NCBI GenBank assembly: GCA_035582835.1
Contig: JAYKAV010003266.1
Span: 2,785,783-2,849,782, forward strand
Reading direction: 5' to 3'
Source of the DNA: Phoebastria nigripes
Lineage: Eukaryota > Chordata > Aves > Procellariiformes > Diomedeidae
Length of the DNA stretch: 64,000 bases
Below, piece by piece: positions 11,501 through 21,200 of the stretch; position 1 is the first letter of the stretch, and every line of letters starts with the position of its first letter. The notes below the pieces were generated by a model. That model saw only the letters and a list, made by a program, of their open reading frames with translations. It searched no databases and was not told where the DNA came from. A program made the translations under genes and the position numbers.

Positions 11501-11596
11501 GAAAGTCCCCCAGAAAAGAAAAAATCAGCCAGCCCTCCACCAGAGAAGTCAGGGGATGAGGGATCTGAAGATGAAGCACCCTCCGGTGAAGATTAA
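5548..11596 (+). CDS. NUCKS1: NUCKS1, nuclear casein kinase and CDK substrate 1 (5' partial; exons 2 to last)
   Basis: Nuclear, chromatin-associated phosphoprotein; in mammals it is a CK2/CDK1 substrate and a paralogue of RAD51AP1, with roles in transcription and homologous-recombination repair. Coding segments are 5548-5597, 6655-6760, 8813-8868, 9197-9349, 9603-9755, 10539-10688 and 11397-11596, all with GT-AG introns and compatible phases. Visible features are the N-terminal [16 protein letters not shown], a basic patch KNKRRSGK, acidic CK2-type runs ([31 protein letters not shown]), the [14 protein letters not shown] block shared with RAD51AP1, a GRP DNA-binding core ([11 protein letters not shown]), SP/TP CDK sites and the C-terminus [12 protein letters not shown]. 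The visible part codes for 288 residues; with the expected six from the missing first exon this is 294, or 243 without the 9197-9349 exon. Identity is secure. The start is outside the window. Confidence 0.97.
5598..6654 (+). other. NUCKS1: NUCKS1 intron 2
   Basis: AT-rich intron with poly-T runs near 6002 and 6527. No other feature was seen. Confidence 0.85.
6655..6760 (+). CDS. NUCKS1: NUCKS1 coding exon 3
   Basis: 106 nt, phase 1 in and phase 2 out. It codes for [16 protein letters not shown] followed by [19 protein letters not shown], containing an SP site (SSPRE) and the basic KNKRRSGK patch, a likely nuclear-localisation element. Acceptor CCGTCCAG, donor GTAAAA. Confidence 0.96.
6761..8812 (+). 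other. NUCKS1: NUCKS1 intron 3
   Basis: A 2.05 kb AT-rich intron with single Ns at 7114 and 7953. I see no recognisable repeat or gene in it. Confidence 0.85.
8813..8868 (+). CDS. NUCKS1: NUCKS1 coding exon 4
   Basis: 56 nt, phase 2 in and phase 1 out, coding for [19 protein letters not shown]. It carries consecutive CK2-type sites (SEDSEE). The acceptor is preceded by a strong pyrimidine tract (CTTTCTCTCACTTTCAG) and the donor is GTAACT. Its phase-1 donor can join either 9197 or 9603 in frame. Confidence 0.95.
8869..9196 (+). other. NUCKS1: NUCKS1 intron between exon 4 and the cassette exon
   Basis: A short 328-base intron with a single N at 9179. No other feature was seen; its acceptor is CCTTTTCCTTCCAG. 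Confidence 0.8.
9197..9349 (+). CDS. NUCKS1: NUCKS1 extra exon, in-frame cassette absent from human NUCKS1
   Basis: A 153-nt open segment with acceptor CCTTTTCCTTCCAG and donor GTAAAA, phase 1 on both sides. It codes for an acidic half ([20 protein letters not shown]), then [18 protein letters not shown] and a basic half ending ASKSRKRPA. The human protein runs straight from DSHSA to EDSEDEKED and lacks this segment. The segment aligns with the exon at 10539-10688: DEDF, EDDD, SDY-SS-K, K-KPE and a basic tail ending in a Pro-rich/basic stretch. Codon content and splice signals fit a real exon. Whether it is always, sometimes or rarely included cannot be told from DNA alone. Confidence 0.85.
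9350..9602 (+). other. NUCKS1: NUCKS1 intron after the cassette exon
   Basis: A 253-base intron beginning GTAAAA and continuing into an A run of about 17. This homopolymer directly beside the donor could affect splicing or assembly accuracy. The acceptor is GACTTTTGCTGCAG. Confidence 0.8.
9603..9755 (+). CDS. NUCKS1: NUCKS1 exon coding for the [14 protein letters not shown] block
   Basis: 153 nt, phase 1 in and phase 1 out. It codes for [20 protein letters not shown], then [16 protein letters not shown] and [15 protein letters not shown]. The [11 protein letters not shown] segment is the block conserved with RAD51AP1. Acceptor TTTTGCTGCAG, donor GTGAGT. It has the same length as the cassette exon but a different sequence. 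Confidence 0.96.
9756..10538 (+). other. NUCKS1: NUCKS1 intron 5
   Basis: A 783-base intron ending in a pyrimidine-rich tract and a tandem acceptor (TTTCAGCAG). No repeat or gene was seen. Confidence 0.85.
10539..10688 (+). CDS. NUCKS1: NUCKS1 exon coding for the acidic [14 protein letters not shown] block
   Basis: 150 nt using the first AG of a CAGCAG tandem acceptor, phase 1 on both sides. It codes for [20 protein letters not shown] followed by [18 protein letters not shown] and [12 protein letters not shown], an acidic block then a lysine-rich block. With the first acceptor the junction reads QETDSG, collinear with human QEKDSG; the second AG (exon start 10542) would give QENSG. Donor GTGAGT. 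Confidence 0.95.
10689..11396 (+). other. NUCKS1: NUCKS1 last intron
   Basis: A 708-base AT-rich intron with acceptor CTTTTTCTTTTTTCAG. No other feature was seen. Confidence 0.85.
11397..11596 (+). CDS. NUCKS1: NUCKS1 last coding exon
   Basis: Codes for [20 protein letters not shown] and the C-terminus, with SP-rich CDK sites ([19 protein letters not shown]), ending [12 protein letters not shown] and TAA at 11594-11596. The GRP core in [11 protein letters not shown] is an AT-hook-like DNA-binding motif. The exon continues into the 3' UTR. Confidence 0.96.
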
Positions 11597-13557
11597 ATGG
11601 CAGTTGAGGAAATCTTTGTTTAAAAAAAAAAAAGAAAAAAAGAAAAAGGAAAAGAAAACATACTTAGGGGTAGAACACGGTTTTGGCTGTGGCTTGACTC
11701 ATGGGCTTTGAATGCTGTCTTTACTTTCAGCTGTTTAATACAGTGTATCCTTTTTTTAATAAGAGGAAACCCTTATACAGTAATATTTTGAAGTCAATGT
11801 TCTCTGTTGGCCATTCCGTTCTCCCTCCCCCACCAAATCTGAAAGCCATTTGAGACAAATTAACAGACCATTTAAATATATATTTTTTTCAAGGGATACT
11901 GCAGTTGTGAAGCAATAAGGTTTGAGACTGATACGTGGAAACCATACTTACAAATCGTTAAGTAGAATAGATTTCCCAGTGCTGGTAAGAGTTCTTTAAA
12001 ACTATTATTCTGTATTTGAATATGTGGAAAAAATGAACCTATGCTTTAACAGACTTTTGTTAATACAAGTTCACTCTCAGAAAAAATGTAGTTGATATGA
12101 ATTCCAGTTGAGGAAGAGGAAACATGGGGAGGAAACCTGTGTTTCTTGGATTCAGGCACGTTTTTCGTGGAAAACAATCAAGAGACTTGTAGATGGTCCA
12201 CTGTCTTTTATTTAGAAAAGACCCTCCAATTAGGTTGTGCGAGATCTTTTGTCTTGCTGGATAGAATACTATTCTGCTTTAGGCAAATTGCAGTTCATTC
12301 TATACAAATTCAGATATACAACCTACAAGCTTCTCACATCCATTAACTCTATTTTATTTCTTCCAAGGTTGGCTATAGATGGGCAGAATAGGGAAGAGAA
12401 ATTGAAAACAATTTTTAAAACTCTGGTTTCCATTTGGTTTTGTAGAAAATGTCTTTAAAGTTTTTCCAAGGAAAAAAATTAATGGGTAGTGTAAAACTAA
12501 ATTCTTTAGCTTTTGGGGCGAGGGATGTCCTTTTATAAATGTGAAGCAAAGGATTCCTGTAATGCTCTGGTCAGTCTCGGATCCCATGAGTCACGCTTAA
12601 GTGTTTCTCTTCTCTCCCTCCATCTGTCCTCAGAAAGGCTATGTAGTCATACCTCTCAGCCTCTCCAGCTACAGTGTTGGACAGCAGACTTCCATCGATA
12701 GTGAACATCACCCCGATACCACTTCCATTTCTTCATCCTTCCATCCTACAGTGTGGGAGGCTTTGCTCCCACGCCGACATGTCTGCTTCTAAGTGTTGGT
12801 CATCATTCTGCTCCCTAAGGCTAAGAAGTGCTGAACAGGGAACAGTATTAAAGGATGAAGCTGGGAGGAAGTGGAGTTTGGAAGCAGTGTAGCAGGGCTA
12901 TCGTTTTATAATAAAAGCAGGATGTCCCTCTAAATGCAAGACACTTGAGATGTGTGTGGTGGCATTTTAATGTGTTTTTATCAAAGCAGCCATATCGTTT
13001 TTTTAAACTTTAATTAAAATACACAAGCCTTGGTTTTCAAACCCTAATACAGAGGTTGCTGCCATGTTTGTTGGTGGAAATACTGAAAACTGGACCTGCC
13101 ATTTTTCTTTCTTTTTTTTTTTCTTAAACCCTTTGTGCTTTCTGTATGTTGCTCACAGTTATCTTATAGCTGACAAGCTTTGCATCTTTTTTTGTCACAG
13201 AACTACACGTTTTGTAACCAGCCTCTTGAAGGTAACATAAGGCAGCTAATTAGTTGGATTTCTGGTGCACATGCTACCAGATTTTTAATCCTGTTTGGAT
13301 TTTAGAGAGCTTTTAGATGTGATACACTAATATGACCAGGAAGGACACTTGGCTGAATGGCATAGGGAGCCTGAAGATGCTGAGCACAGTGTGGAGCCTA
13401 AAATGTGGAACGGAATATTAATATAACAGCCGAGTGATTGTCTTGTGTGATTCATAGCCATGGATTTTATTGAGGCTGGTAAATTACTTTACCTTGGCTT
13501 ATAAAAATTTAAGTTCTCTAACATTCTTTACTATAATGAAACTACTGTTGCCGTTAC

Positions 13558-13563
13558 AATAAA
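13558..13563 (+). terminator. Candidate proximal poly(A) signal of NUCKS1
   Basis: Canonical AATAAA followed by a GT-rich stretch (GATCGGTGTTTCCATTG) and a T run starting near 13590, which together form a convincing cleavage and polyadenylation context. Confidence 0.55.
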
Positions 13564-14459
13564 GATGATCGGTGTTTCCATTGTAAATCCTTTTTTTTTT
13601 TTTTTTTTAAGTGGTTTAATTTTGCAGAACAGCTTAAGGCTGGAGTGAAGTATCAGTCTTGAAAAAGAAGCGAATGTAATCCCCTCTCCTCTCCCACACC
13701 TCTTCCCACCTTCCAGATCTCTGGGAGAGCAGAGTCTCTTGCATTCCCTCCACTCCTAGTCCAGTGCTTCTTGGGTAATATGGGAAAATAAATGGCCAAG
13801 TTTTTAAAAAACATTTGGATTAAATTTGGGGGTAGCATACACTTTTGTGAATGTCTGGTCCACGTAGTTGTTCCCCTTCAGTCCAGACTGTTTCAAGCTA
13901 TTCTTGTCTATTGGGTTCTTAGGGGTTTTTTGGTATTAAAATATACAAGGATTACTTAAATGTAGAATATCTCTAGCTGATCTGGTCAAACAGCTGTTTC
14001 TTTACCTGCTAGACCAGATTTTTTCTGAAGAGTGTATTTTGTAAGTTCCACTTAAAATATATTTTGGTTTTTTTTTTTCTAACACAGTTAACTAAAGTTA
14101 AGGCTGTGAAAAATACGTTTCCGTTGTTCTCAGTTCGGGTTTTGGACTGAATTATTTTATGCCTGGCAATTTTGGCCCTTTATCTTACAAAACTGTTCTG
14201 CTTTCTCATATGTTCATCTCTAATGGCTGTTACAGGCTGCACGATGCTTATCTTTGAGTTTGTCACAACCCAAACACTATGTAAATCCTGTACTACTTCT
14301 GGGATTTTGTAACTTTTTCTATATCTTACTGTTCTGCTGATATGTGCAAACACTAAGCCCTAACGGTCTCTTGGTTACTCTGTTAGAAATGCAGCAGTTT
14401 ACATTTTTACAGATAGAAGAAAATTGTGAAGGTTAATACTTTTTTTTTTTTTTTTTTTT

Positions 14460-14491
14460 NNNNNNNNNNNNNNNNNNNNNNNNNNNNNNNN
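14460..14491. other. Assembly gap of 32 N inside the NUCKS1 3' UTR
   Basis: The Ns directly follow a run of about 20 T and precede another T run at 14513-14534. Low-complexity sequence probably broke the assembly, so the true length here is unknown. Confidence 0.95.
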
Positions 14492-16287
14492 TAAACTCTT
14501 GTCCCCACCCCTATTTTTTTTTTTTTTTTTTTTTAGTACACAACATTTTCAGTAGCAGACTTAACATTTTTAAATGTCCTTCTTAATTAATTTGTATTAA
14601 GCATTCTGATTTCTTGAAGGAAAGCTATAAAAATGCCTTTCTTTAGGAGCATGAATAGTTCTTCACGGAGCAGAAAGTTTCATTCACAGAAGAAGGCTTT
14701 GAAAAGATTGTCTTCTGTTACACAGCTGTAGTTTTGGAGCCTTTGCAGAGAGGTAAATGGATTTATTCCAAAGTTCAGTTAATCTAGTGCCCTGCCCTGG
14801 TCTTACTCTTAAAATGGTAGTTCATAACTAACTTCCATTATATATCCTTTCGTACATTCTGTTCCTGAATCCACACCACCACATTCAGTTTCGCAGTTAA
14901 TATGCCAATAGTACTGCCTTTAACTGGCCACAAGGCTTGATCGGTAAAAATTTGCAATTTCCGTTGGAATTTCATATTAAAGATTATTTGCTTCAGTTTC
15001 TGTTTGATCAGCATGAGAATGCCAAGCATGTCAAGCTAAATGGGTTTCAGAATAGATTGTGGGTGAGAGCAAGACTTAGAAATGGGGCAGCCAAGAAGCT
15101 TTTAATTTTGTTGTTTTAACTTCATCAAAGCAGAAGAGTCTGTGGGGAGAGAAGCAGCACACCTTGGGTGACTTCTGCTAGGGAGCCTCACTGATGCCAG
15201 GTAATGGTTCTGAGCGTGCTCAGCTCCTGTGCCACCACACAGCTGCATCCGCAGGTGATGGACTACCAGGGTAGTGGCAGAAGATGTGCTTGAATTCCTT
15301 TTTTCTTCTTTCTTTTTTTTTTTTTTTTTTTTCCCCTCCGCTGGTGATGGTCACAAAGGTACAATAGACACTGAGGCACCCAGGTTAAGGAGGGAGGGAA
15401 GTAAACTGTAACATGCTGGAAGCTTTTGAGCTGTAGAAACTGGTGCTTTGCTTTATGTAATTTGTTTGTGAAGTGTTTATTTTTATAACAGATCATATTG
15501 TTGAACACATGGTTCTTAAAAACTACAAACTGATCCATGAGTTTAATATTTGAGAAGTGGATGTTCATCTGTTGGGGGAGGCAGGATATGAAAATGTAAG
15601 CAGATGGATATTTAAAGGGACACTGTCACAAAATAGTTGCTGGCATATAGGATATGTTAGTTTGGGGGACTCGCATCTATATGTGGAAATTATATATTCT
15701 ATATGTATATGATCAAATAGAAAATTTTCCCTGAACTTTGAATATTTTCCTACAGTTTTGGGAGGTTTAAATACAAGTTCTGCTAATGAAACTAGGAAGC
15801 AAAACTAACTATTATGTTCTTACTGTCCAAGATGACTTTTTTTAAAGTACTATGAGGAATATCAGAGTCTGAAAGATGACGGTGTCCTTTCGAGACCTCC
15901 CCAGATCAAGTGTATCCTCGTTTTAGACTTCCCACTTCAGTAGATGACTGGCATTTGAATGTCTTTTCATTGAAATCTTTATATTAAAAACAAAACGCAA
16001 ATATTTCTAAGTCTAGTCAAGTTCTCACGATGTGCTGACTCTGTGTATCAACCACTATTGGAGATGACTCTCTAGACTGCCTGCCCCCTTCAGCCGCGGT
16101 GAATCGAGTGGGTCCATCGGTCTGAGCATGCTCAGTGTGACTGCAAAACACCATTGTGCATATGCTTTGTATATTGGGGCAAGGGTTTTTTATATATATA
16201 TTTTGGGAGGGGTAGTGGGTGGGATGGAGAAATACTCAATCAGCTTAAGCCAGAATAATGTGTGTAAAAGCCCCTGAAGTATTTTGT

Positions 16288-16315
16288 GTGTGAGTGCGCG
16301 GGTGTGAGTGCGCGC
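16288..16315. repeat. Two tandem copies of a GTGTGAGTGCGCG(G/C) unit
   Basis: Copies at 16288-16301 and 16302-16315 differ only in the last base. The purine-pyrimidine alternation GTGTG/GTGCGCGC could adopt Z-DNA. It lies in the NUCKS1 3' UTR. Confidence 0.8.
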
Positions 16316-17141
16316 ATGGGAGTGTCTGACATCTTATTCCCTTTGTGTTCTGAAGATTTGTGAGTTTTACTTTTTTTTTTTTTTTTCCCCCCTGCAGAAG
16401 CAATTGTTACAAAAAATTGTAAATAAGAGCTACATAATTTTTGTTTAACCATGAACATCATGTCACAGCAAACCCTGAATAATCACTCTGAAGGTAGAGG
16501 AGGAGACACCAGGTAGGGCCTTGGGCCTTTGGCTATCAGCAAGGCATCATTATATGGTATGCAATGAATATTCGTCTTGAGTATTTGCAATCCCCTGTTG
16601 AGCTTTTCTAAAAATCAGGCTCTTTGCAGTTCCCCTCCCCATCCCTTTTAATTTTTTTTTAATCTGAAGAGCAGACAGAAGAAGGGGCAGCTGCAAACAG
16701 TGTTCAGTGCTGCTGGCCCACGGTCGGGGGGTTTGTGCAGACGTGGCTGTCGTCACTGGGCCCAATAGGGTTGGAGACTCTTGCAATACCTTGACAATAC
16801 TGAGATCTACCGCATGGTACTAGGAGTTAAGTCTGAATGTAACATTAATGCTTTATTTAAAATAAAAAGAACACTTTTTTTTTTTTTCCAAGGGGTTGAA
16901 GTGAACATGACTGTTGACCATGTTCGTGAATTTATAGATGCAACATTCACTGGTAGAATTGTGTGATGGTCTTTTGTGCTACTTAATTTTACATATTCCA
17001 GTCTCTGTATGTACCTGCAAAGAAAGAAGAAAAAAAAAAAAATAACAAAACCCTGCTTTGCTTTTATTGAAGGGTTCCCAGGACTGCATACCTGCTCCTG
17101 AGCTCTGTTTTAAGTATGTGTATCCTTCGCTTGTATTTTGT

Positions 17142-17147
17142 ATTAAA
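17142..17147 (+). terminator. Candidate distal poly(A) signal of NUCKS1
   Basis: ATTAAA followed 40-60 bases later by GT-rich sequence. It lies about 5.55 kb after the stop codon, which fits the known long mammalian 3' UTR. An AATAAA at 17770-17775 is an alternative. Confidence 0.5.
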
Positions 17148-17175
17148 AAAACCACAAGGAAAAAGAACCCTTAAT

Positions 17176-17980
17176 TGTTCAGCATGTTGGAATTGTGTCC
17201 CCTCTTTTATTTTTCTCCTTTTTGGAATATATTAAGCAACTCATTCTTCTGTATCTTTTATTTTCTTTTGTAAACTTTTTGGTTTTGTTTAAAAATGGCT
17301 TTATAAAAGGGCTTTTATAACCCATAAACATGACTTGTGTAATTTTTCTGCTATTCAGAGGTATTATTCTTCTGCGGTTGCTTTTTGTTTTGTGAGTGTT
17401 AGTGAGGTGTAAAAACATGTTCATCTTTCACGATGTCTGATAGTTTTGGGATTAATTCCTTTGCAGAGCTCGTGCTTTCTCTGAGGAGGATCAGTCAGGT
17501 TTTGGCCAGAACAGTTTGGCAAGTATGACCTTCCCGTTACTACCTATCATTTGAGGGGAAGATTTAAAGAATTAAGTCATATGGGCAGTAAAGAAGCAAT
17601 CCTTGGTTTCACAGGCTGTTCCACGAGAGAGTTGTGAGTTGAGGTTGTCAGGTTCAAAACCAATTACAAAAATCGATGATGAGGAGAAGCAATGTCATGC
17701 TCGCCTCCATGAGCTTTCCCTCAGCAATCGATAGCCTTTCTATTTTGCCATATGTGCCCCGGCAATGCCAATAAATGCACAGCCTGTTCTTTGTGGGTAT
17801 CATATGAAAGAGGACAACTGTGTTCATCAGGAGCGTGCGCTAAATCATCGTTAGCTGGTTGTCAATGCCGGTGAACTGACCCAGGTACAGGTTGCTTTCT
17901 GGACGCGTTGTCCCATGCACTGGAGGTTATGGTGCGTAGTGAGTTTGCGCTTTGAAGAAATCCATTGTAGGAGATTTCAT
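17176..17980. other. Intergenic spacer downstream of NUCKS1
   Basis: AT-rich sequence with no gene I can support. It contains a further AATAAA at 17770-17775 followed by TGTTCTTTGTGGG, so the NUCKS1 transcript could extend this far. CpG content rises towards the right end. Confidence 0.6.
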
Positions 17981-18085
17981 CCACTTTCCTGCAGAATCTC
18001 GGTTCTCGGTCGGACGATGCCAAGCTCGGCAGCGGTTGCACGAACGTTTCCTCCCTTTTCCCTTCCTCGCTGCGTCCTCCCTGTC

Positions 18086-18105
18086 GCGCCGGCAGGGGGC
18101 GCGCG
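18086..18105 (+). promoter_or_regulatory. CTCF-like binding motif
   Basis: CGCCGGCAGGGGGCGCGCG contains the CAGGGGGCGC core of the vertebrate CTCF consensus, inside a CpG-rich patch between two genes. This is a motif match by eye only. Confidence 0.5.
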
Positions 18106-18190
18106 GCTGCCTGCGCCCGGCCCCCCCCCCGCCTGCTGCGCCCGGCCCCCTCCCGCTGCCTCCCTCCCTCTGGGGTGGGGTGCAAGAGAC

Positions 18191-18213
18191 CGCGGCCTTT
18201 GCTGAAGGCCGCG
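18191..18213. repeat. Perfect 9-bp inverted repeat with 5-base loop
   Basis: CGCGGCCTT at 18191-18199 and its exact reverse complement AAGGCCGCG at 18205-18213 enclose TGCTG. All nine pairs match and seven are G-C. Confidence 0.9.
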
Positions 18214-21200
18214 CTGAAGCAGGGCCGGCTGACAGCGTTTTGTCATTGTTGGCACGAGAAGTCCCGGATCTTGTGGTTACGCTTGTGTTTTGCTCGCGTG
18301 TGTGTCTGTGTTTAAAAACTGCAGTTACGGTTCTTCAGCGTGAACACCTGAAAGCGTTTGTTTCTAATAGGGCTCAGGACGAAGCTGCTTCTGGGATCCT
18401 AAGAGACCTCGTTTTCCTAAGGGTTCCATACAGAAAAACGCTTATGCTTGTGACCTTATCGAGCAAGTAATTTTGGTACGTCTGGTACTTGCCCCGGTTC
18501 AGCAGCACACTCAACAGTGGTCTCTCAGACATTTGGTGCTCGATGCAGTTGGACAGGAGACCAGCTTGCCGTCGCCCCCAGTTGCAGCATAGGATGGTTA
18601 ATGTATTTGTTTTCAGAGGCTGTTTTGAGTACTTTGTGAAATGCCATCTCTGTTGCCCTACACAAAACGCCGTACGCTTCTCGATGGCCGTAAGCTGGTG
18701 CCTGGATGCAGATTCTGCTTCTCTATCTGTTCTGTTTATTTTATTCCGTAGTGTGGTAAATTGAGGTTCTTGTGACATAGGTGTGTTTGGTGTTGGGCAG
18801 TGATGCTCCAGGCTTCTGGAATGCAGCAGTGTTTAATAATGCAGCTTATGGCATTCCTCCCTTTTCTTTTTTTTTAAACATACCATGCAATTAACCTTGA
18901 CAGGTATTTCACCCTCACTACTATGGTATCTGCAGTTATATGCTGCAGTCTTGACGTGGATTCTTTATCTGGAGCAGCTGTAGAGTTACCTTCAGGTACT
19001 GCTACACTATTTCAGTCTTAGGATTAATTAGCAGTTAGCAGGTGGGGCACTTCTTTTGTCCCCGCAAATAAACACTACTTGCTCTAAGAAATGGTGCAAG
19101 ACTAGGATCTGTGAACTCTTTTTCAAGAGCTGCCACTCTTCCCCACTGCCACTAGTCTTTGACTGTCCTATTAGTATATGCAGCCTTTGGCTGCTTTTCT
19201 CCTCGGTATTGATCTTTTGAACCCAGTGTATTTGCTGACTGCTCAGTCCTGTAGGCAGATGCTCTGCCAACATAAGTTAAAAGTTCCCATTGGCTTTGTA
19301 GTAGTATTTACAGGGAATTAATACCAGAAACAAATTATTTGTTTTCCCATTAAATGGATGTGCATTGGAGAAGTGGACACACATAGGGTTTTGTTACTAC
19401 AGTGAGCGCTGCCAAACCGGGGGGATAAGATTCCCTTGGCAAAGAATACTAGCTGTCAAGTTTTAATCTAACAGAATTTTGCCTCAGGAATATCCTGTTT
19501 GTGTTTCTTTTGGTAGTATTTGGTTATGGGATGAAAATAAAGTCAAAAGGTGGAATTCAAGATTAGATCTGTTTTCTGCAGTACAGCTTGTTTTGGCCCT
19601 ATAGGTGGCCTTGAAAGAATAAGTAAATGGGACGAAGTTGATTTAAAGAGCTGCTGTTCCATTCTTTCCCATCTTGCATGTTGAAGGAAACCTGGAAGAA
19701 TTGTGGAAATGGAGAGATTTCCCAGCAAATTCCCTGTACTTTAAAAGCATATTTTTAAGTATAGTTTTGATGCAGCAAACCACAAAGTGAACAGGGTTTT
19801 TTTTTTTTACTTCTTTCACTGGTATTTGGGGTCTATGTACCATGCAATATGATAAATCAAGTATAGAAAGATATCACTAATAACCTAAACTCCTGGGGAG
19901 CTGGTACAAAGGCTATCCTGGGGGTGCAGGGTAAGGAGAGTGTAGAGCTCTGAAAGATGTCTGTTCATCGTGCATTGATTGAAAAGCACTAAATGTCTGT
20001 AACGTGTGATATGTTAGACTTGAATTTGATCTGGGAGTGCTGCTTGTTAGCCCAGGATGTGGTTATGAACTAATACACATCTCCAGCTTCAGAGTTTTAT
20101 GTAGACCAGGAAATGGTTTTGTGTGTTTTGGGGTTTTTTTCCTCTTTCCATAGATACAGGTCAAGTTCAAGTGCTGTTATCCCACTGTGGGCAGGCATCG
20201 GAATGCACTCTTCCCCCCATGAATGAAAAAGACCAGTAAGGGATAGCTCCTTTTTAAAGTCAATGCTGAATTAAGGACTCTAGGTCAAATTCAGCCCTTG
20301 GCCTTAAACCGTGGTTGCAGTTTGGTCTCCTGCGTGTGCATGTTTTTTGATGGACAACAAATGAAAACAATCTTGCACAAAGTCAAAGCTGTTTCCCGTT
20401 CTCTTCAATAATATTTCATTTATCCTTCAGAATAATACGTTTGGTTTTATATTCAAGGGTTTGCTTTAATTTGCTTGCAAATTCTGTAGCTTGAAAAGAG
20501 ACTGGTATTTTATTTGAATAATCTCTTGTCTTTCAGGTTGAATAACATTTGTGTTTTGAGTAGATAAGATAACAGTTCCAGCAGCAATAAATTTCCTGTT
20601 GTCACACTATCTTTTTTCCTTAAGCATTTCTAACTAAGCAGTTGGCTTTGTTAGGAGGTTTTGGTTAGCATTATCAATTAGTGGCTTTCCTTAACAGTGG
20701 GGTCTGTTAGTTTTGTTAATTACAAACATTTTCAAACATTTTTGATTAATTGGAGTGGTTTTTGTCTGAGAACTTCTGTCTTCCTCTTCTTGTGAGATGA
20801 AGTTAGTACTGTTTTTTGGGGNTTTTTTTGTTTTGTTTTGTTTTTTTAAATGGCTCTTTCTTCTTGGATTTTTTTTTTTTTTTTTAGCTAAATGATCTTC
20901 TGAATGGGATATTATTGTAGTCTCTCCTAAAGCATGCACTGTGTTTCTGCTTCACTTCCTGAGAAATGAATGAAGGGAAGGAATAGTTTGAGTATAGTCC
21001 TATTTATTATATAGAGCCATCATTTCTTTTTCCCTAAACGTTTGTGTTTTGTGGGTTTTTTTTAAATTTTACTTCATTGCTGATTATGATACTGCATTTG
21101 AAACAGTTCTTTCTGTTCCCAGAAACAGTTCAGTACCTTCGTTTTAAACTAATAGCTGACATATTTCTCAAAGGCAAACTAGGTCTCATATTTGGAAGTG

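Larger units (their letters stand above)
11597..17175 (+). other. NUCKS1: NUCKS1 3' UTR (long form; 3' end approximate)
   Basis: AT-rich sequence with no coding gene, following the stop codon in the same exon. Candidate poly(A) signals are AATAAA at 12910-12915, AATAAA at 13558-13563 (followed by a GTGTTT and T-rich tract), AATAAA at 16861-16866, and ATTAAA at 17142-17147 (followed by GTTGGAATTGTGT). Human NUCKS1 mRNA is known for a 3' UTR of roughly 5.5 kb, which would end near the 17142 signal. A shorter form ending near 13590 is equally plausible. The region also contains several long T runs and a 32-base assembly gap. Confidence 0.6.
17980..18340. promoter_or_regulatory. Small CpG-rich island in the intergenic region
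   Basis: A C/G-rich block with many CpGs (CGGTCGGACG, GTCGCGCCGGCAGG, GCGCGCGGC, GCGGCC) inside AT-rich flanks. It includes a CTCF-like motif, a C run at 18121-18130 and a perfect hairpin. No TATA box and no gene attached to it are evident, so it could be an insulator, an enhancer or the promoter of an unrecognised non-coding RNA. Confidence 0.55.

Noticed and set aside
17952..18470. A 172-codon + strand frame across the small CpG patch
   Set aside because: Low-complexity Pro/Ala/Arg translation of GC-rich DNA with no homologue I recognise.
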